NCBI RefSeq assembly: GCF_946482605.1
Contig: NZ_CAMLSE010000034.1
Location: forward strand, 18,448 to 82,447
Source: an uncultured Dyadobacter sp.
GTDB lineage: Bacteria; Bacteroidota; Bacteroidia; Cytophagales; Spirosomataceae
DNA length: 64,000 nt
Direction: 5' to 3'
In this document: piece after piece, positions 29,808 through 38,971 of the stretch
Position numbering within the stretch: position 1 is the first letter of the stretch
Layout of the letters: each line of letters starts with the position of its first letter
The notes under the pieces: model-generated
Told to the model about the DNA's origin: nothing
Databases searched by the model: none
What the model saw: only the letters and a program-made list of their open reading frames with translations
Made by a program: the position numbers and the translations under genes

Positions 29808-31298
29808 ATGGCATTACCGCAGCTTTCTCCTCAACTACTGGATCAGCGCCCCGATCTGCTCCCTGACCATCAGCGACTTCTCGCCCTGCCCGAAAAAATG
29901 ATTCAATTCGGTACCGGAGTGTTGCTACGCGGTTTACCGGATTATTTTGTCAATAAGGCAAACCAGCAGGGTATCTTCAATGGCCGCATTGTAGTTGTGA
30001 AATCCACGGCCAGCGGTGGGACGGATGCCTTCGGTGAACAGAGCAATATATTTTCGCATAGCATACGCGGTATTGAAAACGGCCATCAGGTCGATGACGC
30101 CGTGATCAACACCAGCATTAGCCGGACCCTTTCCGCTGCCAGTCACTGGGCCGACATATTACAATGTGCGCATAACCCTGATCTCAGAATCGCGATATCC
30201 AATACGACGGAAGTAGGTATTCAACTTACCGACGACGATATCTTTGCGAGCCCTCCGGCTTCATTTCCGGGCAAGCTCACGGCCTATCTCTACGAGCGCT
30301 TCAGGACATTCGATGGGACGGCAGAATCCGGGATGGTAATAGTCCCGACCGAACTGATTGTGGGTAACGGACCTAAGTTGAAAGGGATCGTCGTGGAACA
30401 GGCCAAGAGGCATAACCTCGGAGATGCGTTTCTCCAATGGCTGGATAACCACAACCATTTCTGCAGTTCGCTGGTAGACCGCATCGTGCCGGGCAAGCCC
30501 GACGCTGGAACGATCGCGTCGCTTTCCGATAAGCAAGGTTTCCGGGACGATCTGCTGATCGTGTCCGAAGTGTACCGTCTCTGGGCCATTGAGGGCGGCG
30601 ATGACGTAAAAAGCATTCTGAGCTTCGCAAAAGCCGATGAGGGCGTGGTGATCGAACAGAATATAGATCTGTTCCGTGAGCTTAAATTGCGGCTCCTGAA
30701 TGGCACGCACACCCTTGCCTCGGGCTTGTGCTTCCTGCACGGACTTGATACTGTGCGTGAAAGTATGGAGCACCCGGAAACAGCGAAGTTCATTGCCGAC
30801 ATTATGCTTCGGGAGCTGGCCCCCGCCATTCCTTATGATGTTGCGCCGGATCGTGCACAAGCATTCGGACAGCAGGTACTCGACCGTTTCAGGAACCCTT
30901 TCATCCGGCATCAATTGATCGACATTACGGTGCAGTACACTGCGAAAATGAAGATGCGTAATATTCCGACCCTGCTAAGCCATTACGAAAAGTCGGATCA
31001 GGCTCCTGCCTTGTTTGCACAGGGTTTCGCGGCATTCCTGAGGTTCATGAAGCCGGTCGTACATCAAGACGGTGCTTACTTCGGTGAGCGCGACGGCGTG
31101 CAATATCCTATCCGTTGCGATTCGGCTGCATATTTTGACGAAAAATGGCAAAATGCGGCATCGCCTGCCGATCTGGCGGAGCAGGTGTTGAGCGATGTTA
31201 CATTATGGGATACAGACCTGACCTTACTGCCCGGGTTTGCGGATGCAGTGAAAGAACATTTACTAGGAGCAACCGTTACAGCGACTTCCAGGCTTTAA
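29808..31298 (+). CDS. uxaB: tagaturonate reductase (altronate oxidoreductase)
   Basis: 496 residues of the mannitol dehydrogenase superfamily. N-terminal MIQFGTGVLLRGLPDYFVNKAN is the nucleotide-binding start of UxaB; NTTEVGIQLTDDDI and the C-terminal VVPTELI...NG, KLRLLNGTH and the catalytic Lys region fit the family. It reduces tagaturonate to altronate with NADH in galacturonate breakdown. The rest of the hexuronate genes lie 1-7 kb downstream on the other strand. Fructuronate reductase (UxuB) is not in the window; a relaxed UxaB might cover that step, which is a guess. The 3' end overlaps the convergent gene by 23 bases. Confidence 0.88.
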   Translation: MALPQLSPQLLDQRPDLLPDHQRLLALPEKMIQFGTGVLLRGLPDYFVNKANQQGIFNGRIVVVKSTASGGTDAFGEQSNIFSHSIRGIENGHQVDDAVINTSISRTLSAASHWADILQCAHNPDLRIAISNTTEVGIQLTDDDIFASPPASFPGKLTAYLYERFRTFDGTAESGMVIVPTELIVGNGPKLKGIVVEQAKRHNLGDAFLQWLDNHNHFCSSLVDRIVPGKPDAGTIASLSDKQGFRDDLLIVSEVYRLWAIEGGDDVKSILSFAKADEGVVIEQNIDLFRELKLRLLNGTHTLASGLCFLHGLDTVRESMEHPETAKFIADIMLRELAPAIPYDVAPDRAQAFGQQVLDRFRNPFIRHQLIDITVQYTAKMKMRNIPTLLSHYEKSDQAPALFAQGFAAFLRFMKPVVHQDGAYFGERDGVQYPIRCDSAAYFDEKWQNAASPADLAEQVLSDVTLWDTDLTLLPGFADAVKEHLLGATVTATSRL

Positions 31299-31995
31299 TC
31301 TGATTATAGAGCTCTCTGGTGGGGACCTCGTCCGAGCTGAAATAGATCTCATCCGTTTTTGTTTTAATAGACAAAAAAGGGTGAGATTTTTTATTGATAT
31401 ACAACCTGACAATGCGGCCATCGTCTGTTTTAAACGAGCCTTTGGAAAACGCCCCGCCCGAAAACCCGTTGGCCCTGCTTGAAATATCCGGCAGGCTGTC
31501 GGTCACGCTGAAATGCGTCACATCGTCGCGTGCTATTTTTATTCCATAAATACCTTGAATTTCAAGCGCATTGTCGGTCAGGAATATCCGGCTGTTTTTC
31601 ATACTGACAAAAAACATCGACCCTACTCCTATCCCTACGAGCAGCAGAATCGCCATCACCACGTAAGTAGCTGATCGCTGACCGCTCGTACCTTTGTAAA
31701 ATTTCGCTCCCTGAGCGACCATATATACATAAGCCAGCAAAGGATACAGCACCATAAAAACGGTGGCCCAATTTTCATTAATGCTGTTCAGAATACAAAA
31801 ACCTGCAAACAGGGTAATACCCAGAAAGATGTGAAAACGGTTGAAAAACTTAAGGTAGGACACGATGTCGATCTTGGCCCGATCCGACTCCGACATCATA
31901 TTATAGCCCGAAAGCAGGTATTTCGCATTGCCGGGTGTCACAAGAAACCCCAGGGAAAGCAAGATCAGCGAAAGAATAATGGCGGCGGTAAACAT
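31276..31995 (-). CDS. DUF3784-like membrane protein with a PH-like domain
   Basis: 239 residues. Helices at about 2-20, 48-68, 77-95 and 112-130; the first loop GYNMMSESDRAKIDI matches DUF3784-type proteins. The C-terminal 100 residues (IFLTDNALEIQGIYGIKIARDDVTHFSV) look like a bacterial PH domain facing the cytosol. Role unknown. It overlaps uxaB convergently. Confidence 0.7.
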   Translation of the reverse strand: MFTAAIILSLILLSLGFLVTPGNAKYLLSGYNMMSESDRAKIDIVSYLKFFNRFHIFLGITLFAGFCILNSINENWATVFMVLYPLLAYVYMVAQGAKFYKGTSGQRSATYVVMAILLLVGIGVGSMFFVSMKNSRIFLTDNALEIQGIYGIKIARDDVTHFSVTDSLPDISSRANGFSGGAFSKGSFKTDDGRIVRLYINKKSHPFLSIKTKTDEIYFSSDEVPTRELYNQIKAWKSL

Positions 31996-32050
31996 AACTT
32001 GTCACGGCTAGTTGCCTTATAAGTTACAAACTAATAAGGGAAAAAGTCAA

Positions 32051-32081
32051 TTGACTTCACCTATTCAAATGGTTATATTTG
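32051..32081 (+). promoter_or_regulatory. Promoter upstream of the Uma2 remnant
   Basis: TTG at 32051-32053 and TATATTTG at 32074-32081 with 20 bases between them match the Bacteroidota -33/-7 pattern. It lies 16 bases before the remnant's ATG, so the decayed gene has kept its promoter. Confidence 0.6.
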
Positions 32082-32096
32082 AAAAAAAAGCAGCAC

Positions 32097-32371
32097 ATGA
32101 TTCTCCCGCTGAACATACCAGCACATCAGTTTTTCACAGACGATGAATTAGTGGCGTTCAGCGTCGCCAATCCTGAGTTGATGGTGGAAAGAGATGAGTA
32201 TGGGTGAGGAACGGTGTGAGGCTTGCCTGGCTCATTTGTCCGGATAGCCAGACAACTTACATTTATGAACCGGGCAAGCCCCAACATGTTATGCATTTTG
32301 AAGAAACGCTTTCGGGCGGAGAGGTGCTTCTCTCATTCTCAGTACGCCTGAGCGATATCCTCGAATATTAA
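32097..32371 (+). pseudogene. Uma2 family endonuclease remnant, internally deleted
   Basis: ATG 32097 opens 36 codons with the Uma2 start (FTDDELVAFSVANPELMVER) and stops at TGA 32205. In another frame, from about 32201, comes the Uma2 C-terminus (NGVRLAWLICPDSQTTYIYE, ETLSGGEVLLSFSVRLSDIL), ending at TAA 32371. The catalytic core, about 100 residues, is missing, so a deletion fused the two ends out of frame. Uma2 proteins are PD-(D/E)XK-fold nucleases often found in mobile or plasmid contexts. It ends one base from the convergent eda stop. Confidence 0.82.
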
Positions 32372-33037
32372 TCAGCTATTGGCTCTAAACTCCTTGACGA
32401 GCGCGATGCTTTCCGCTACCTTCTGCTCGATCCACGGGTAGTTTCCTTCTGCTATCGCCTCCTTTGGGAACAGGTTCGAACCCAGACCTACTGCGTAAGC
32501 GCCTGCTCCAAACCATTCGTTGATGCTCTCGCGCGTAGGCTGCACGCCGCCTGTCACCATGATCTTGACCTTGGGCATGGGACCGCGAATGGCTCTGACA
32601 AATGCCGAACCTACCACCTCGCCCGGGAACAATTTCACAACCTCGGCTCCGGCTTGCTGCGCATTGAAAATTTCAGTTAATGTAGAAACGCCGGGAATCC
32701 AGGGAATGCCCGCTTTTGCACAAGCATGGCCTACTTCCGGGTTCAGGCAGGGAGTCACTATAAAATCAGCTCCCGCATCGATGTATTTCTGCGCGGTTTC
32801 GGCGTCGTAAATCGTGCCGATTCCCAATGATAATCCTGGCAGGCTCTCTTTGATATAGGAAAGCAGTCCGGTAAAAACGTGATAGGCATTCTCGCCGCGG
32901 TTGGTGAATTCGAATGCACGCGCTCCTCCACGGTAGCTTGCATTGATCACCTCTTTGGCGATCTCGATATCGGCGTGGTAGAACAGCGGCAGAATGCCGA
33001 CCTCGTTCAAAAGTATGAGTGTTGTTTCTTTGTCCAT
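32372..33037 (-). CDS. eda: KDPG/KHG aldolase
   Basis: 221 residues, TIM barrel. GIGTIYDAETAQKYIDAGAD and FIVTPCLNPEVG give the Schiff-base region, with FPGEVVGSAFVRAIRGPMP and VTGGVQPT as phosphate-binding loops; note that the usual Lys of xTPKxN family sequences is not obvious in the cited piece (TPCLN), typical of the Bacteroidota variant. It splits 2-keto-3-deoxy-6-phosphogluconate to pyruvate and glyceraldehyde-3-phosphate, the last hexuronate step. It begins 20 bases after the kdgK stop, one transcript. Confidence 0.88.
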   Translation of the reverse strand: MDKETTLILLNEVGILPLFYHADIEIAKEVINASYRGGARAFEFTNRGENAYHVFTGLLSYIKESLPGLSLGIGTIYDAETAQKYIDAGADFIVTPCLNPEVGHACAKAGIPWIPGVSTLTEIFNAQQAGAEVVKLFPGEVVGSAFVRAIRGPMPKVKIMVTGGVQPTRESINEWFGAGAYAVGLGSNLFPKEAIAEGNYPWIEQKVAESIALVKEFRANS

Positions 33038-33057
33038 GATAATTGGCTTTCGGCCGA

Positions 33058-34053
33058 TTAGCGTTTGATTCTTCCTGATGTTTCTCCCTGGCGGATCGCT
33101 TCCACTTCGGCGATAGTGGAAATCAATGCATCACCTTCAATGGTATGCTTCAATGCGGAAGCGGCCACCCCGAATTCCAATGCTTTTTGCTGGTCGTCGA
33201 AAGTGATCAGGCCGTGGATCAGTCCTGCAATGAATGCATCGCCGCCTCCTACCCTGTCGATGATCGGATTGATCTCGATATCCTCGGTTTCCAGCAACTC
33301 CTTCCCATTCCACAGAAAAGCGCGGAGCAGGTTATGTGATGCACTGATTGAAGTCCTTTGTGTATCCACAACGGTACTGACCTGAGGGAATGCCTTCTGT
33401 AAATTGACGCAGGATTCGACAAAATCGTTTCCTTCAATGCCAAAAATCTCCTTGATGTTGATACTGTTCGCGATCACGACGTCTGTCCCGGCAGTTAGCT
33501 CAGGAAGAATATCAGACGGTTTTTTACCATATTTCCAAAGGTTAGCCCGGTAGAAAATATCCCCCGACACGGTAATGCCGTATTTCCGGGCAGTCCTGAT
33601 ACCGTCGAGCAGAGCGTCTGCGGCTTCCTGCGACAATGCGGGTGTAATGCCCGCCCAGTGAAACCATTTGGCGTCTTTCAGGATCGCATCCCAATCGAGT
33701 TCTTTGGGATCGATGGTTGCCAGCGATGAATTGGCCCGGTCGTAAACGATCTGGCTGCCGCGCAGGGAAGCGCCGGTTTCCAGGAAGTAAACGGCCATTC
33801 TGGGGCCGCCATAAATGATATGTGAAACATCTACACCGTGAAAATGCAGGTACTGGGCCGCTGCTCTTCCGATGGGCGAATCAGGGAACCGGGTAACATG
33901 CGCCGTGCTATGTCCCCAATATGCCAGGGCTGTCGAAACATTTGCTTCGCCACCGGCATAAGTTACATTCATTTGACGGGCTTGTTCAAAACGGGAAAAA
34001 CCAGGAGTGGATAGTCGCATGAGGACTTCTCCGAAGGAAACAATCTGAGCCAT
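33058..34053 (-). CDS. kdgK: 2-keto-3-deoxygluconate kinase (PfkB family)
   Basis: 331 residues. PfkB ribokinase fold with GGEANVSTALAYWG near residue 35, HWAGITPALS, and the C-terminal DRVGGGDAFIAGLIHGL with the catalytic Asp near residue 270. It phosphorylates KDG to KDPG; the assignment over other sugar kinases rests on its position next to eda, uxaC and uxuA. First gene of the kdgK-eda unit. Confidence 0.88.
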   Translation of the reverse strand: MAQIVSFGEVLMRLSTPGFSRFEQARQMNVTYAGGEANVSTALAYWGHSTAHVTRFPDSPIGRAAAQYLHFHGVDVSHIIYGGPRMAVYFLETGASLRGSQIVYDRANSSLATIDPKELDWDAILKDAKWFHWAGITPALSQEAADALLDGIRTARKYGITVSGDIFYRANLWKYGKKPSDILPELTAGTDVVIANSINIKEIFGIEGNDFVESCVNLQKAFPQVSTVVDTQRTSISASHNLLRAFLWNGKELLETEDIEINPIIDRVGGGDAFIAGLIHGLITFDDQQKALEFGVAASALKHTIEGDALISTIAEVEAIRQGETSGRIKR

Positions 34054-34145
34054 ATTTTAAACTATTGCCCGTTTGCCAAAGAATGATCTCCCTGACGGGC
34101 TAATGAAAAAATGAATTACAGGCTAAAATTAAGTATTAACATCAA

Positions 34146-34178
34146 AATAGCCCAAAACAAATTGTCTGGGCTATTCTT
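34146..34178 (-). terminator. Terminator between uxaC and kdgK
   Basis: AATAGCCCA and TGGGCTATT form a 9-base perfect stem with a 12-base loop. Read on the minus strand it follows the uxaC stop and is followed by a short T-run; read on the plus strand it is followed by CTTTT. Confidence 0.55.
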
Positions 34179-34207
34179 TTATTAGCGTATTTAAATTCGA
34201 ATTTTAC

Positions 34208-35635
34208 TTAGAAGCCAAAATATTGATTGGCATTGCGATAACTGATGTCCTCGACCATCTTTCCCAGCCAGGGGATGTCGTTGGGCAGCTCGCCATTCTC
34301 GACATCCTGTCCGATGAGATTGCAAAGGATCCGGCGGAAATATTCGTGCCTCGGATAGGAAAGGAAGCTGCGGGAATCGGTGAGCATTCCCACAAAACGG
34401 CTTAGCAAGCCCATGTTCGACAATGCATTCATCTGACGCTCCATGCCATCTTTCTGATCCAGGAACCACCAGCCCGAGCCAAACTGCATTTTCCCCGCAA
34501 CGGTGCCGTCATTATAGTTACCCGTCATAGTGGCCAATACCTCATTATCACCGGGATTCAGGTTATACAAAATGGTCTTCGCCAGCTGATCCGTCGAATC
34601 CAGCTTATTCAAAAACTTCGAAAGTGCCTGCGCCTGGCTGTAATCGCCAATGGAATCCCAACCGGTATCAGGTCCCAGCTCACGCAACATACGGGCATTG
34701 TTATTCCGCAATGCGCCCAGGTGGAACTGCTGCGTCCAACCTTTGGCGTGGTCCATTTTGGCCATATCATACAAAAGCACCGATTTGAAAGCCAGACTCT
34801 GACTTTCCGACGGCTTTTCACCTCTCAATGCCGCTGCAAACGCGTTCCGTGCCGCAGTTTCATCAAAATCTGCATAGATATGCTCCAAACCGTGATCCGA
34901 CAGGCGGCCGCCCATCGAAGCGAAGAAATCGTGTCGGTTCTGCAATGCGGCGAGTAATGCTTCGTAACTCCCAATCTCGCCGGTTCCCGATGCTTGCGAA
35001 AGCTTGGCCAAATATTGTTTAAAATCGTCCGGTGAGTCGATCAGAAGCATTGCCTTGTCCGGCCGGAACGTTGGCAGGACCCGGATGTCGAAGCCGCTGT
35101 CACTGATCTGCCTGTGATAATCAAGCGCGTCCGTCGGGTCATCGGTTGTGCAAATGACCTTTACATTCATCCGGTTCAGTAAGCTTTTTACCGAATAGTC
35201 GGGCTGCTTCAACCGGGCTGAACATTCTTCATAGATTTCTCGCGCGGTATCCTTATTCAGGAGTATATCGATATCGAAGTAGCGAAGCAGTTCGAGATGC
35301 GTCCAGTGATACAGCGGATTGCGCATTGTGTACGGTACCGTAGCTGCCCACTGTTCAAACTTCTCCCAGTCGCTGGCATCACCGGTGCAATACCGCTCGT
35401 TGATTCCATTGGCACGCATGGCCCTCCACTTGTAATGATCGCCATAGAGCCAGATCTGCGTCAGGTTCTCAAACTGCCTGTCTTCGGCAATCTGATCGGG
35501 AGGCAGATGGCAGTGATAATCGATAATGGGCATTTCCTTCGCATAATCATGATAAAGGATTCGCGCGGTTTCCGAACGGAGGAGGAAGTCATCGGAAATG
35601 AAGGTCTTTTGTACGGCGGTGCTTATCGTTTCCAT
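34208..35635 (-). CDS. uxaC: glucuronate/galacturonate isomerase
   Basis: About 475 residues. IIDYHCHLPPDQIAEDR is the UxaC metal-site opening of this amidohydrolase-like TIM barrel; TDDPTDALDYH, LPTFRPDKAM and SDHGLEHIYADF continue it. It converts glucuronate to fructuronate and galacturonate to tagaturonate. The start METISTAVQ (ATG 35635) is preferred; the frame runs on to 35698 but overlaps uxuA. It lies 16 bases after the uxuA stop, so the two are one operon. Confidence 0.94.
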   Translation of the reverse strand: METISTAVQKTFISDDFLLRSETARILYHDYAKEMPIIDYHCHLPPDQIAEDRQFENLTQIWLYGDHYKWRAMRANGINERYCTGDASDWEKFEQWAATVPYTMRNPLYHWTHLELLRYFDIDILLNKDTAREIYEECSARLKQPDYSVKSLLNRMNVKVICTTDDPTDALDYHRQISDSGFDIRVLPTFRPDKAMLLIDSPDDFKQYLAKLSQASGTGEIGSYEALLAALQNRHDFFASMGGRLSDHGLEHIYADFDETAARNAFAAALRGEKPSESQSLAFKSVLLYDMAKMDHAKGWTQQFHLGALRNNNARMLRELGPDTGWDSIGDYSQAQALSKFLNKLDSTDQLAKTILYNLNPGDNEVLATMTGNYNDGTVAGKMQFGSGWWFLDQKDGMERQMNALSNMGLLSRFVGMLTDSRSFLSYPRHEYFRRILCNLIGQDVENGELPNDIPWLGKMVEDISYRNANQYFGF

Positions 35636-35651
35636 TTTTTTCGTATTTCGG

Positions 35652-36839
35652 TCACAAACTTCTTTCAATCCCGTATTCCAGGCCGCGCAATTCCGCAAGC
35701 CCTCTCAGGCGTCCGATGGCCGTGTAACCCGGGTTCGTTCTTTTTGTTGCTGACAAGTCGTCGAGCATACGATGGCCATGGTCCGGGCGGAAGGGCATTC
35801 TCAAATCTGTCCTGCCTGCGCTTTCCCTTCTTTTCTGCTCGTATACCAATGCCTTCATCACACCATACATATCCACGTCGCCGTCCAGATGGTCGGCTTC
35901 AAAAAAACTGCCGTCGTGTTCTCTCTTCGTGGCCCGCAGGTGTATGAAATGGATCCTGCTACCCAGCCTGTCGACCATCCCTGCCAGATCATTATCAGGC
36001 CTGACCCCATATGAACCGGTGCAAAAACAAATTCCATTAGCCTCATTGTCAAAAGCTTCGAGAAGCATCGCGGCATCATTTTCTGTGCTTACAACCCGCG
36101 GAAGGCCCAGAATCGGATACGGAGGATCGTCGGGATGGATCGCCAGCCTGATTCCTGCTTCCAGGGCTACCGGCCCGATGGCCTGAATGAACTGGTACAA
36201 ATGTGTCCTCAATTCTAGGTCTCCGATATGCTCGTAGGTTTTCAGAACCTTTCTGAACTCCTCGATCGTGAAGCTTTCTTCGGAACCGGGCAATCCTGCT
36301 ATAATATTGCGGACGAGTTTCTGTGTTTCCTGTTCAGAAGCATGATCCAGCCAGTTTTTCGCTGCGCTCTTCTGCTCTTCGTCATACCATTCCTGCGCCT
36401 CCGGCCTTTCTAAAAGATAAAGATCAAATGCAGCGAACTGCGTTGCATCAAACCGCAGGCCGGTGGAGCCGTCTTTCATCGGGGCGTCCAGGTCCGTGCG
36501 GGTCCAGTCGAGAATGGGCATGAAATTGTAACAAACGGTATCGATACCGCACGCTCCCAGGTTCCGCAGCGACTGCTGGTAATTCAGTATATGTTTTTCA
36601 AAATCCCCCGACCGGGTTTTGATCGATTCATGAACGGGCACACTTTCCACAACAGACCAGGTCAGGCCTGCTTGCTCGATCATTTCTTTACGCGCTTCGA
36701 TTTCCGCGACCTCCCAAACTTCGCCATTGGGAATGTGATGTAATGCAGTGACGATTCCGGTTGCGCCCGCCTGACGGATATCCTGCAATGAAACAGGGTC
36801 ATTGGGCCCAAACCAACGCCAGGTTTGTTCTAATGCCAT
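35652..36839 (-). CDS. uxuA: mannonate dehydratase
   Basis: 395 residues. [20 protein letters not shown] is the UxuA N-terminus; [23 protein letters not shown], and [25 protein letters not shown] and [10 protein letters not shown] supply the metal-binding and catalytic positions. It dehydrates mannonate to 2-keto-3-deoxygluconate, the step before KdgK. First gene of uxuA-uxaC; a repeat block with long inverted arms lies directly upstream (36850-37047). Confidence 0.95.
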   Translation of the reverse strand: MALEQTWRWFGPNDPVSLQDIRQAGATGIVTALHHIPNGEVWEVAEIEARKEMIEQAGLTWSVVESVPVHESIKTRSGDFEKHILNYQQSLRNLGACGIDTVCYNFMPILDWTRTDLDAPMKDGSTGLRFDATQFAAFDLYLLERPEAQEWYDEEQKSAAKNWLDHASEQETQKLVRNIIAGLPGSEESFTIEEFRKVLKTYEHIGDLELRTHLYQFIQAIGPVALEAGIRLAIHPDDPPYPILGLPRVVSTENDAAMLLEAFDNEANGICFCTGSYGVRPDNDLAGMVDRLGSRIHFIHLRATKREHDGSFFEADHLDGDVDMYGVMKALVYEQKRRESAGRTDLRMPFRPDHGHRMLDDLSATKRTNPGYTAIGRLRGLAELRGLEYGIERSL

Positions 36840-36849
36840 TTTGAATGTA

Positions 36850-37047
36850 CTTCGGCTTTCGGCTGTCAGCTTTCGGCCTTTTTTACTTCGGCCTCCGGCC
36901 TATGGTTATATATTTATTTTACAAGAACGAAAAAGCCGACAGTCGATAGTTAACTGCCAAGGTTCCCAAACTCAAAGCCGACACGTGATAGCCGACGGCC
37001 GAAATTCTCAAACTCAAAGCCGACGGCCGAAAGCCGACAGCCGAAGT
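36850..37047. repeat. Tandem 41-42 bp repeats with long inverted arms upstream of uxuA
   Basis: Three diverged tandem units (about 36930-36966, 36967-37008, 37009-37047) share GCCGAC and a CAAA start. CAAACTCAAAGCCGAC occurs exactly at 36967-36982 and 37009-37024, 42 bases apart, and GCCGACGGCCGAAA at 36991 and 37019. The left end, about 36850-36879 (ACTTCGGC...GCTTTCGGCC), is the inverse of 37025-37047 (GGCCGAAAGCCGACAGCC then GAAGT), apart from one extra heptamer TTTCGGC and one mismatch. The block fills the space between uxuA and an ECF sigma gene, so it may be a mobile repeat, a terminator-like structure or a binding array. Confidence 0.8.
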
Positions 37048-37052
37048 CTCTC

Positions 37053-37664
37053 TTAAGCCACCAACCGATGCTCCGGCACGCGTTCGCGCAGGACTTTTAA
37101 TGCCCGGCTCATTTGTGTTTCGACTGTCTTTACGGAAATATCCAGCCGTTCGGCTATGTCCCTGTATCGGAGTCCTTCTTCCCGGCTGAGTCTGAAAATC
37201 AGCTGGCATTGCCTTGGCAGCGCTTTGATACAACCCTCTATATGATCGTAAAACTCATTGTACGACAACTCCTCGGCCGGGGAAAAATGGTCGGCATGGT
37301 TCATATTCCACTGTACCGATTCCAATGAATCCCGCTCATTCTGCCTGTGTATACGCAGCTTCAGGTAATCCAGCGCCTGGTTACGCACAGCCCTGTAAAT
37401 GTAAGCCTGAAAAGAAGTATGCACCTCAATCTGCTCACGATTTTTCCAAAGTTTTACAAATACATCGGATACGACTTCCTCCGCAATTTCCCTCGTGACG
37501 ACCACACGCATCGCATAGTTGCAAAGTGACCGGTAATGACGGGTAAACAACTCGCGGAAGGCATGATAATCACCGTTAGTCACCACTCTGCCAAACAGGG
37601 CTTCCAGGATACTCTTCTGGGAGCAGGCTGATGGTAATGTACTGGTAAACGAATTTGTCTCCAT
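37053..37664 (-). CDS. ECF RNA polymerase sigma factor, orphan
   Basis: 203 residues. Region 2 is FRELFTRHYRSLCNYAMRVV...VVSDVFVKLWKNREQI and region 4 is QLIFRLSREEGLRYRDIAERLDISVKTVETQMSRAL, in the style of the Bacteroidota sigma-70 family that pairs with FecR anti-sigma factors and SusC/SusD outer-membrane systems. No fecR, susC or susD gene adjoins it. It ends next to the repeat block and is divergent from the lacI-type gene. Confidence 0.92.
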   Translation of the reverse strand: METNSFTSTLPSACSQKSILEALFGRVVTNGDYHAFRELFTRHYRSLCNYAMRVVVTREIAEEVVSDVFVKLWKNREQIEVHTSFQAYIYRAVRNQALDYLKLRIHRQNERDSLESVQWNMNHADHFSPAEELSYNEFYDHIEGCIKALPRQCQLIFRLSREEGLRYRDIAERLDISVKTVETQMSRALKVLRERVPEHRLVA

Positions 37665-37810
37665 GTAAACTGAGCTAGGTTAATTATAGAAAATTTCCAG
37701 GATTTGTAGTGGTATTGAGCCCCTTGTATTCGTCGATGAATAACCTAGTTTACACATTGAATCGGTGATACACAAAAATTAATCTTGAAAAAAAGCAATA
37801 AATCTACGCA

Positions 37811-37855
37811 ACCGTTCCCGGAACCGTTCCCAATCCCGCAATTTTTCCCGGAACT
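37811..37855. promoter_or_regulatory. Repeated TTCCC elements upstream of the LacI-type gene
   Basis: ACCGTTCCC occurs twice in tandem (about 37811 and 37823) and TTCCCGGAAC twice (about 37815 and 37846), in the 281-base gap between the divergent sigma factor and LacI-type genes. The near-palindromic GTTCCCGGAAC shape fits a LacI-family autoregulatory operator. The remainder of the gap is AT-rich and holds no gene. Confidence 0.45.
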
Positions 37856-37945
37856 CGCTGCATTTTTTAGTAATTTGTGCAACAGGGCATCTTTGGTGCA
37901 TTTCGAAGGATTTTTATCAAGATTGTACTATTTCCATATAACCCT

Positions 37946-38971
37946 ATGAAGAAGGTTTCTATTACCATTAAAGAAATTGCCCGGCAGCTCGATATTTCAA
38001 AATCCACCGTTTCGCGGGCACTGCGTGACAGCAGCGAAATCAGTGAGGAAACCAAACGAAAGGTGATCGATCTGGCCGAACAACTCAACTACTATCCCAA
38101 CCCGATTGCTATCAGCCTGCTCAAAAACAGAACCCAGACCATCGGTGTCATTGTGCCGGATATAGCCAACCGTTTTTATTCGTCGGCCATAGGTGGCGTG
38201 GAAGACATCGCATACAGCCGCGGCTACCACACGATGATCTACCAGAGCCACGAACAGCTGGAAAGGGAGCGTTCGGCCACCCGCCACATTGCGTCCCGGC
38301 GCGTTGATGGCCTGGTCGTTGCGATATCCAGTCAGTCCGAAAACATCGACCACTTTTCTTCCTTGCAGGACCAGGGCATTCCGGTAGTGTTTTTTGACCG
38401 GGTGAGCGATGCCATGCAAACGCACAAAGTACGCGTCGACGACTACAAAGGCGCATTTGATGCCACCGAACATCTGATCAAACGTGGATGCAGGCGCATT
38501 GCCCACATTGCAGGCCCGAAACCGGTGTCCATTACCCGATTCCGTCTGGAGGGTTACAAGGATGCACTCCGGAAATATGATATTCCGTTTCAGGAAGAAT
38601 GGGTGTTGCACAGCGAAATTACCCAGGCGGGGGGAACGGAGCGAACCTACCAGCTCATGGCGCTGCGCGAACGCCCCGACGCTATCTTCGGCGCCAGCGA
38701 CCGTATTACGATGGGCATTCACTGGGCGCTACGGCAGCTGGGCTATAAAATGCCGGATGATGTAGCGGTCGTCGGTTTCTGCGATCTGGCGATGTCCTCA
38801 TTGCTCGACCCGCCTGTGAGCTCGGTCACGCAGCCTTCATTTGAAATGGGCCAGCAAGCGACATCGCTTCTGCTGGATCTGATTGAAAGCAAAAATACCC
38901 CGGCCGAATTCGAGACCAGGGTATTGCAATCCAATTTGGTAATCAATAAATCTTCGATGAGAGATGCCTAG
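37946..38971 (+). CDS. LacI-family transcriptional regulator
   Basis: About 341 residues from ATG 37946. The N-terminal helix-turn-helix (ITIKEIARQLDISKSTVSRALRDSSEI) and hinge (NYYPNPIAISLLKNRTQTIG) lead to a periplasmic-binding-like sensor domain (VIVPDIANRFYSSAIGG). It is expected to bind a sugar acid or sugar phosphate and, given its neighbours, may control the uxuA-uxaC and kdgK-eda units; this is inference. The longer frame from 37877 is less likely because it precedes the HTH by 23 unrelated residues. The 3' end overlaps the convergent DUF349 gene by four bases. Confidence 0.92.
   Translation: MKKVSITIKEIARQLDISKSTVSRALRDSSEISEETKRKVIDLAEQLNYYPNPIAISLLKNRTQTIGVIVPDIANRFYSSAIGGVEDIAYSRGYHTMIYQSHEQLERERSATRHIASRRVDGLVVAISSQSENIDHFSSLQDQGIPVVFFDRVSDAMQTHKVRVDDYKGAFDATEHLIKRGCRRIAHIAGPKPVSITRFRLEGYKDALRKYDIPFQEEWVLHSEITQAGGTERTYQLMALRERPDAIFGASDRITMGIHWALRQLGYKMPDDVAVVGFCDLAMSSLLDPPVSSVTQPSFEMGQQATSLLLDLIESKNTPAEFETRVLQSNLVINKSSMRDA

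Noticed and set aside
32440..32480. GTTCGAACCC resembling a tRNA T-loop.
   Set aside because: It lies inside the eda gene and no acceptor or anticodon stem can be built around it.
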